Below, piece by piece: positions 57,601 through 64,000 of a DNA stretch of 64,000 nucleotides. The translations under genes were made by a program, and so were the position numbers. The notes beneath the pieces were generated by a model. That model worked only from the letters and a program-made list of their open reading frames with translations. It was not told the DNA's origin and did not search any database. Source of the stretch: Halichondria panicea (taxonomy: Eukaryota; Porifera; Demospongiae; Suberitida; Halichondriidae); assembly GCF_963675165.1 (NCBI RefSeq), contig NC_087383.1, forward strand, positions 5,248,839 to 5,312,838. Reading direction: 5' to 3'. How positions within the stretch are numbered: the stretch's first letter is position 1; each line of letters starts with the position of its first letter.

Positions 57601-58106
57601 CCTCGAAGCAAAATATTAAAAATACCACGTGCATGTGCTGGTACCTGCAGCGTGCGCATAGCAGCGTGCACAATGATTTTTTGAAATTTATCAGTAGCCA
57701 TGCGTCGGCTAAAGCGGTTAACCAACTTGTTATAGCATTGGCCCGAAGTCCTGCACTGTAGTTTTCTTGAAGTCTGAATACCCAGGTGAAATTGTATGAA
57801 GCTTAAAAGAAGAATATGACGTGTATGAATTGAGAAAAAAGAACAGGCACCACTTGGTGAAGGAGCTTTAATATTCGATGTCAGTGAAAGTCAGAGCAGT
57901 GTCAATGTCCGCATTGGGTACGATGTCTCTGCTCTAATGTGGAGGGATCATAGTACTAACTGCGGCCCATACAATGACCCTGTGTGATAATGACCCTGTG
58001 TGATGGAAGAAAATTCCATGCGTATGGATTTATGGCATGTATATCCAAAATTAATTATGAAGGGTACTTTGGCATAGCTTTCCCCACGTTGTTCAGCTGA
58101 CAATGC

Positions 58107-58685
58107 ATGACGGTCGATTTGCCTCGGTTCCGGTTTTTTGCTCTCAACACAGAGATGAGATGGCGTGCTCTTCAATCCGGTAGAATCTACATTCATCAGC
58201 ACGCCCAATTAACGGTCGATGAGCGAGAAGGAGATGTTTTTTGTAACAGAGTACTTCGCGGCACCAGGCGTACTCATGTCACCTCTACTCTATGGTCGAC
58301 ACCCTTGCACTACCAACTATCTTCTTCACACACAGTGCAGCTGATATCTGCCCAGAAGAACCTGACTCTTGCTGTCAATGACAACCCTGCTCTTGCCGAC
58401 TGGTTTTTCTGCCACAGAATACAAAAGTTTGTTGAAGTTTTTTACCTTGGTGTGTTAAACGCCACCGACTACTGGATGACAGAGACACGAGCTGACTTGG
58501 CTAAGCATACAACAGCTTCCAGGCCACTTGCATCATCAGGTGACGCTTTGCAGCAGTGGCTCCAGTGTGAACAGCTTGCAATAATGTTGTATTCTACAAC
58601 TGACTGTTGGATAGATGAAGAGCATTGGCAAAAGGTTTCAGATCCAGATCTGGAACATTGGTTGGTGTTGTCATTACCAGCGTGA
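58107..58685 (+). pseudogene. Helitron Rep/helicase N-terminal fragment
   Basis: RFRFFALNTEMRWRALQSGR + IYIHQHAQLTVDE at the start and NPALADWFFCHRIQKFVEVF + YLGVLNATDYW further on are the Helitron_like_N order seen in animal Helitrons. The next expected block, the HUH-type His motif for rolling-circle nicking, is absent: sequence after ATDYW diverges (MTETRADLAKHTT). The middle is also shorter than usual, with no recognisable FFTxSxADLQWP block. The frame is open for 192 codons, but the catalytic parts are lost, so this is a dead fragment. No CTRR hairpin end was recognised. Confidence 0.7.
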
Positions 58686-58694
58686 GGTCTGTCA

Positions 58695-58830
58695 AACTGG
58701 AGGTAGGCTGTTCTTCCTTGATGTGTAGAGTCGGTGGCAGCTGACCAAAATCAGCAAGGAACATCCAACATCATACCTCTTGACCTTGGCGGAGGCGGCG
58801 GTCAATCTGTCCAAACCACTTTTCTTTCTA
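58695..58830 (-). pseudogene. PIF1/Helitron helicase fragment in opposite orientation
   Basis: The minus strand reads DRRLRQGQEV, then after a stop MFLADFGQLPPTLHIKE. DFGQLPP is the Walker B region of PIF1-type helicases found in Helitrons. It lies tail-to-tail with the Rep fragment, so the two pieces are rearranged. Confidence 0.55.
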
Positions 58831-58859
58831 CCCACCATAGACGTAGACCAGAGGAGGGA

Positions 58860-60060
58860 GGACACGATTAACCTTAGCTGCTAATTATCGCGACCTTTTA
58901 ATTACATTCTTTGAACGATTCATCTTTTCTTTCTTTATAACCTCTACATATTGGTGCCGTAAGTATGACATACTGTATAGCGGGAAATTTATAGCGGGAA
59001 ATTTTCGTGCGTTTTTCGATGGTTAACGTGAAAATTAAAACTGGGATAAACTCCCACCCACCGGTATTTCACATGCAAAGCTATTGATGGGTGTGGTTGG
59101 GTGTGGTTTACAGGCATTGAAACGCATTGAAACGCGAATATTAGAACCCACGAACATTTTTGCTAAGGGCTCTGGAGCCAAATAGCGAAAATGTTCACCT
59201 CCTTTTCAAAATCCCTTTAATTTATGCTAGCCCAATGTCGTTACTTCTGGTCCTATCGTACAGCTACAGAGAGATGTGTCAAGTTGGATAAAGTCCATTG
59301 AAGTTTGTACTCTCAAAGGGAGTGACCCTGTCATACTGACTGAATATCCAATTTCACTAGATGACAGCACGTTAATATGCTTTGAACGAAAGATCTCCCA
59401 CAACTGGGGAATTGCACTGGGAATTGCACTGTTTAGTAATTTTCTTCACTTCTTTCCAGAATAGAGCCGACAGAAGTGCATTACTAAGCTTCTCACTGAC
59501 AATGTGTTTTTGTCTCCGCTTGACACTCCTAACCGCATACTTGAAAGCTTTCTTAGTAACACGACACCAGCCTCAGGACAGCCTGCCTCTACCCACACTT
59601 GATCATTCCATCCATTCCATCCAAGCCTCTTTTGCTTATGACCGGCAAACAAAGTTTGGATGCAACAGAGAGACAGAGAGACAGGCTGATTACAGAACAA
59701 ATCAATTTCCTCGTGGTGTAATAAACAGTAGCTTGCTATTAGAATCTACTTACCTTTTTGGAATGAGCGTGGGCTAACTCCTGGTGTCTTGCTGCTATAA
59801 AAGCTGCAGCATTTGAGGACAGGCCAAGCCCAGTTGTAGAGGCTGATCCCTGGCCCTCGCCAGTCCATCTACAGCCACTGTCCCTGTCTCAGAAACCAAA
59901 AGGAGGATCAACTTGTTCATTATTGTCAGTTGGGATGGGACAGTTTAAGAAAATCCATGCCAGATGATCAAGAGCTGTACGTAGAAATATATACCTACAA
60001 ACTTTCAGTCTATCCTAGTACTAGAACCACATGGCTACTGATTTTTGCTGCGCATGCTCA
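58860..60060. other. Stretch without a recognised gene
   Basis: ATAGCGGGAAATTT is doubled near 58977, GGGTGTGGTT near 59090, GGGAATTGCACT near 59406. The open frames at 59276-59777 match nothing known. Confidence 0.4.
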
Positions 60061-60067
60061 AGATAAA

Positions 60068-60771
60068 TGGAGTCTGTAAAGGGAATGCTTCTTGAAGGTC
60101 TTACATACAAAGAAATCTCACAAGAATTGAAGTGTCTTCGTGGTGGTCTCTCTGAGAGAAGTGTCAGGAGATTTGTTAAAAATAACGGTATTAAAGAGGA
60201 AGCTAAAACTGAACAACGAAATGTTAGTCAATTAGAGAGGTAAGCCTATGTAATACTGTGCGGTTATATTCAAGGGAGTAAGATATTCAAGGGAGTAAGT
60301 ACGTCCGGTTATTAGTAGAAATGGGCATTCTTCACGACAAATGTCAGCATATGAATTGAGAAACCCAAGTATATATGTAGCAAGATATTTTGGTCACAAA
60401 TTACACCTAGACCAAAATGAGAAGCTAGCTGTGTATGGAGTGACGTGCGTAATGGCTAGAATGGCATGATTGTAGGTTATGCCCAAGAAAAATAACTCCG
60501 TGATTTATGAATAATTATGTGTACCGTTCTGCAGTCCTAAGTAATGGGTTATGGGACCAAGTTCCATGATTCTTGCTCCTTTCAAACAACTTCAACAAAC
60601 AATCATGTAATCGAACGTATGTGGGTTAAATTAATCGAAGAGTCCCATCAAGCATGCCAAGAAACAGACATGGATTGCCGTGTTACAGAGGTAGGTATGA
60701 ATCGCATGATCATCAGTTGGAACAATCATTTAATTTCGAGACGGGGTGTTTTGAGAGGTACACGGTTTTGA
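60068..60771 (+). pseudogene. Second integrase-family gene, decayed
   Basis: A first exon from ATG at 60068 is intact: a helix-turn-helix-like MLLEGLTYKEISQELKCL, then GLSERSVRRFVKNNGI, ending at AGAG|GTAAGC. Further on come YVARYFGHKLHLDQNEKLAV + YGVT (60390-60450, with the Asp of LHLDQ), then PKKNNSVIYE and YRSAVLSNGLWDQV in different frames, then QTTSTNNHVIERMWVKLIEE (with the Glu of VIERMW). This order is that of an integrase-core family distinct from the gene at 4.4-5.8 kb. The middle Asp block (VDHGTE-type) is missing and stops interrupt the frames. Confidence 0.65.
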
Positions 60772-60789
60772 GAGGTACACGATTCGGAA

Positions 60790-61323
60790 CTACCAGGATT
60801 GACACACAAGATCTACCGAGTGCTCCTGCTCCTGCTGCTGTATACAGACCAAGGTGGTATTTTGTCTAACCCGTCCTGTGTTGGCAATGATCCACTTCAG
60901 GGAGAAGAGCGAATGGATTTCTTCCTTTAGTACCTCTTCATTGAATAACGCTATCCAATTTTATGTGACTCTATCACTGACACTACTCTATCACTGACAC
61001 TATCGTTTAACTCAAACACTTCTTATATACATAATCATTAGGCAACAGATATATAAACTCAAATGTCTTGCTTCTTGGGTGAGATCCAGAGGGGGCACCG
61101 TGCTGTTCAAAACAGCATACCTATAAAACTACGAACTCTAATTGTATTTTGCTTTGATTTCACGGTGATTTACAGTTATCAATGAAAACGATCACATAAT
61201 TATTGTGCATGTATGGTTGTGACATTAAAAAATTAATTGATAAATGAGTTTACTTACAACTTAGTTTCCACACGGGAGTTTCCACATTTTTGTGAGTAAC
61301 TGATGAGTTTAATTTGTACACTA
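60790..61323. other. Non-coding stretch
   Basis: No gene recognised. CTCTATCACTGACACTA is doubled near 60969. Confidence 0.5.
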
Positions 61324-61330
61324 GTCTGAT

Positions 61331-62569
61331 CATAGATAGAAGAAGGTAGAAGAAGGAAAGGGATTGGAAAGGGATTGGAAACGCATCACATGATGCTCTA
61401 TCAATTGTACGTGTGACGTCATAACATGATTTTAGAGGCTAGTTGCGCTTGTTCAGCTACTGGAAAGCTGGTAACTCGTAACTCGCTCACTGTCTGAACA
61501 GTTGATCGTTTTATGAGAAACTCCAGCAATGTATTGGGTAGTCAACACCCACGGGGCTATGCTGAGCCATAGTAGACTATCTACAGACTTAAAGACTTCT
61601 AGCTACTGAGTTACAAGGAGTTTTCTCTTGGATTTCTGCTATATTGTAAGTGTTGTTCCTATATCATCACCCCTGGTTTGCGTAATAGGCTGTATTTAGT
61701 ATGAGGAGAAAGCCTATAGTGTATAGAATGGGAATAGCTACTTTGTAGAGTTTTCCTAGGTTGTACAAACAGAACAAAATATAGCAGCCGTTCCTCTTAC
61801 CTTATCCAGCGATGAGTTACAGTAGCATACGTTATTAACAGTAGAATGGGAATAGCAGTTAGATAGCTATACACTTATTTATGAAGGCTCAATCACTTGT
61901 TTTACAATTGTGGTTTTATACAATTATTGTGGATTATTTTATGTTATGTCCATATTAGCATATTAGTACTGTGTATTACGATACAAACTTATTATCAGCA
62001 GTTCAAACACAGGACATGGGGAACCTGAAGAGGGAATATGGAATGCTAGACAAAGATAGAAGTGGTCCTTTCAAGTCAAGCCAAGGAGAACTTGTGATAA
62101 ATTGAGCATTTCTGTTATATCTAGATCAATCTTTACCAACATACATGTGCTAAGTACATAGTATAAGCATTGTTCAATGTCACACATAAATGATACAATT
62201 GTTGTATAATCATAGTGTCATGATTGGTGTCTTCTATCCATGGTGTGTTTATCGTAGAAATCACAAAGCTCTAGAAGACTCACAGAAGCTTCAGGGAGTC
62301 TGGACCGTCTCTCTGGCAGTCAACTTCTTCTTCTCTTCTTCTTCAACATGAAATACAAATTTGATATACTATCCGTATCCATACATAACATAATTGCCTC
62401 TTGTGTTGATCTTTGATTGTTTGTTCTTTTATTGTTTCCATCAAATTCCATGTGGAACCAGTTATGTTAATTATGGTGCGTTAGGGGTTAAATATGGCAT
62501 TTCCTCACATGACGCAACTAGTACAGGATTTCTATTGCGTTTCCAATCCCTTTCCTTCTTCTATCTATG
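61331..62569. mobile_element. P-like non-autonomous TIR element with 7-bp target duplication
   Basis: The right end, inverted, reads CATAGATAGAAGAAGGAAAG + GGATTGGAAACGCA. The left end is the same apart from two internal tandem duplications. GTCTGAT flanks both ends exactly (61324-61330 and 62570-62576). It is 1239 bp with no recognised transposase. Same family as 20819-21329. Confidence 0.75.
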
Positions 62570-62576
62570 GTCTGAT

Positions 62577-63070
62577 TGACTTAGTTCATCTAGAGTGTAT
62601 AACATACAATGTTATGATGTCAACAAGATCCACGGCAAGATCCACGGCAATATTTCTGCCGCAAAAAGTAGCCACCCCTGGGCATTGCCTTTAGTGTGCT
62701 TCGCTACAGAGTCATAGGGACACTCGGACACACTAACAAGGAGGAATGAAGTGACTGTAATAACAATAATTGGCCATTAATATCATCAGTTCCTAAAAAA
62801 AATGGTATACTTCCTTTTTTTATACTTCTACTTCCGGCCCTTTTCTCTTACAAATTGAACCGCGTACCGCGTAGTCCTTTCCCTTGTGCTTGTGTTTCAC
62901 TACTGGGCTCACTAAGCTTAGTTTTGTGCTGGCTGCCAGTCTGTGAACACGGAGAAAACCAGTTTTAAATAATAGTATCCAGACTAGTCTAAATTTGCTG
63001 TTTTGATAGTATCTCAATAAAAGTGTTGCTGAATTTGATGCGGTTCTTAACCTCTTAACCTCGCCACACA
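62577..63070. other. Non-coding stretch
   Basis: No gene recognised. CAAGATCCACGG is doubled near 62627. Confidence 0.45.
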
Positions 63071-63250
63071 TTGTTATTTTGTGACCAAGCCCTACGCGAC
63101 CGATTTGTGCGCGGGTTGGCTCGCGGTAACACTTATATCAAAGCAGCGGAGACAGCAAAGGTCATGAAATGCCCTTACAGGACTACACAGCAGCCACCTT
63201 CAAAGGAAAAAACTCTACCATCTACCATCGACCAAATCACAGTGCCGATG
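63071..63250 (+). pseudogene. Possible gag-like remnant of a Gypsy-type retrotransposon
   Basis: DQALRDRFVRGLARGNTYIK + AAETAKVMK resembles the end of Gypsy-type gag regions, where an RDRFVxGL helix is followed by an alanine-rich helix. A zinc knuckle, protease and reverse transcriptase were not found, and the match is short. Alternative: chance resemblance. Confidence 0.3.
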
Positions 63251-64000
63251 GTTGCAAGACTCCTCAAAGTACGCAGCAAAGTACCAATCAGCTACATACG
63301 AATGTTCAGGCCCGACTCTCAACGCACACAAGTGAGCGTATTTCTGCAGGGTTATTTCTGCAGATAACCCTGGTACTGGCCCTACCACGTGACTGGCTGG
63401 AGAAAATCAACAACGTATTCTGCGCACTAAGGTGTGTCTATGTATATTTTGTCGAATTAGAGATGCTAGATGCTGGTAATTTGGTAATTTGGAATCAAGC
63501 AGCGTGGAATGTCGCTGCAAAAGAAAGTTGGTGAAAAAAGTGCTGAAGATGTGTGAATGTCATGCAAGTTTTGTATTAATTTTTGTGTATTAAGGTAATG
63601 TATCCATTAAGGTAAGAATGGTGGATTCACAAAAGACGGACGGACTCCCTCTGGAGATAAAAGTCCTCTAGCATGAAGACAACATGGATGGCTTGTTCCA
63701 TGTTGATGGAACAATAACTTGATGGAACGATAACTTTGATGGAACGATAACTCCAGAAGAGGAGAAGCACAGAAGATTGGTGTTTTTTGATTTGCTACAG
63801 TTAACTGTGTTTTGCGACTTCCTCTCCACCCTCCAAGAGGACTAAGCGGTCTACCTCAAAGGTTGAAGACACAGTGATGGCTGAAATCGGTAGGCCATAA
63901 TTATACACCGTGCTACACTGTGCCTCTTGACTTATAGTTGTAATCTTTCCCTACTTGTAGATAGTAAAAAAAATCGAACAAGGGAAGTAAACAGGTCAGT
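63251..64000. other. Terminal stretch without a recognised gene
   Basis: Short tandem duplications near 63340 (TTTCTGCAG) and three copies of TTGATGGAACGATAAC near 63700-63750. The open frame at 63169-63534 matches nothing known. Confidence 0.4.

Noticed and set aside
58977-59205. Possible TIR element around AGCGGGAAATTTTCG
   Set aside because: The right-hand sequence does not match the inverse of the left. Only a local duplication is certain.
63071-63534. Complete retrotransposon at the window end
   Set aside because: Only a short gag-like phrase is visible. No protease, polymerase or LTR was found.
1-64000. CRISPR arrays, rRNA or tRNA genes, bacterial operons
   Set aside because: No regularly spaced repeat-spacer structure, no rRNA-like stretch, and no cloverleaf that I could convince myself of by eye. 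Intron-rich genes exclude a bacterial origin.

Overview
This is animal-type nuclear DNA: AT-rich, spliced genes on both strands with GT-AG introns, TATA and polyadenylation-like signals, very long CA/GT microsatellites, and many small terminal-inverted-repeat (TIR) elements. The mix (Ginger1, piggyBac-like, Helitron, P-like and pogo-like elements, several integrase-like gene families, countless ATAATTAT spacers) is what I would expect of a demosponge such as Amphimedon or a relative. That assignment is recognition by eye, not a database match.

Layout. 0-3 kb: a TA-flanked TIR element inside a CA repeat, then a 790-bp CA-to-GT array. 3.8-5.8 kb (minus): a spliced integrase-core gene with all catalytic residues but an in-frame TAG before its tail. 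6-14.6 kb: non-coding, with TIR elements, GT/CA arrays and a tandem duplication split by a long-TIR element. 14.8-19.8 kb: broken copies of a transposon-associated gene family (minus) and of a piggyBac-like transposase (plus). 19.8-25.6 kb: five TIR elements and satellites. 27.2-29.0 kb: a host-type FHA-domain gene with TATA box, recognisable exons and a C-terminal basic nuclear signal, frame-broken at two short duplications. 29-33 kb and 38-43 kb: shuffled low-copy repeats shared with 22-27 kb. 34-35 kb: a decayed Ginger1 end carrying a nested TIR element. 43-52 kb: coding-like exons and fragments of mobile-element gene families, one with an OTU protease motif. 52.77-57.21 kb: a complete Ginger1 DNA transposon. 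57.5-64 kb: Helitron pieces, a second integrase-family pseudogene, a P-like non-autonomous element and a possible gag remnant.

The centrepiece is the Ginger1 element at 52771-57207 (minus). It has TIRs beginning TGTCA, a CCGG target duplication on both sides, and nine exons whose reading frame runs unbroken through eight canonical introns. They encode a predicted 872-residue protein: YPYY-type motif, HHCC zinc finger, D-D-E integrase core, GPY motif, a 14-unit SHKP repeat, a Ulp1/C48 protease and a PHD-type finger. It looks young and potentially active.

A second window-wide signal is the great number of perfect or near-perfect short tandem duplications (about 4-25 bp) that break genes and lengthen single TIRs but are not seen in the Ginger1 exons. 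They could be real lesions or an assembly artefact. No rRNA, tRNA or CRISPR array was recognised.
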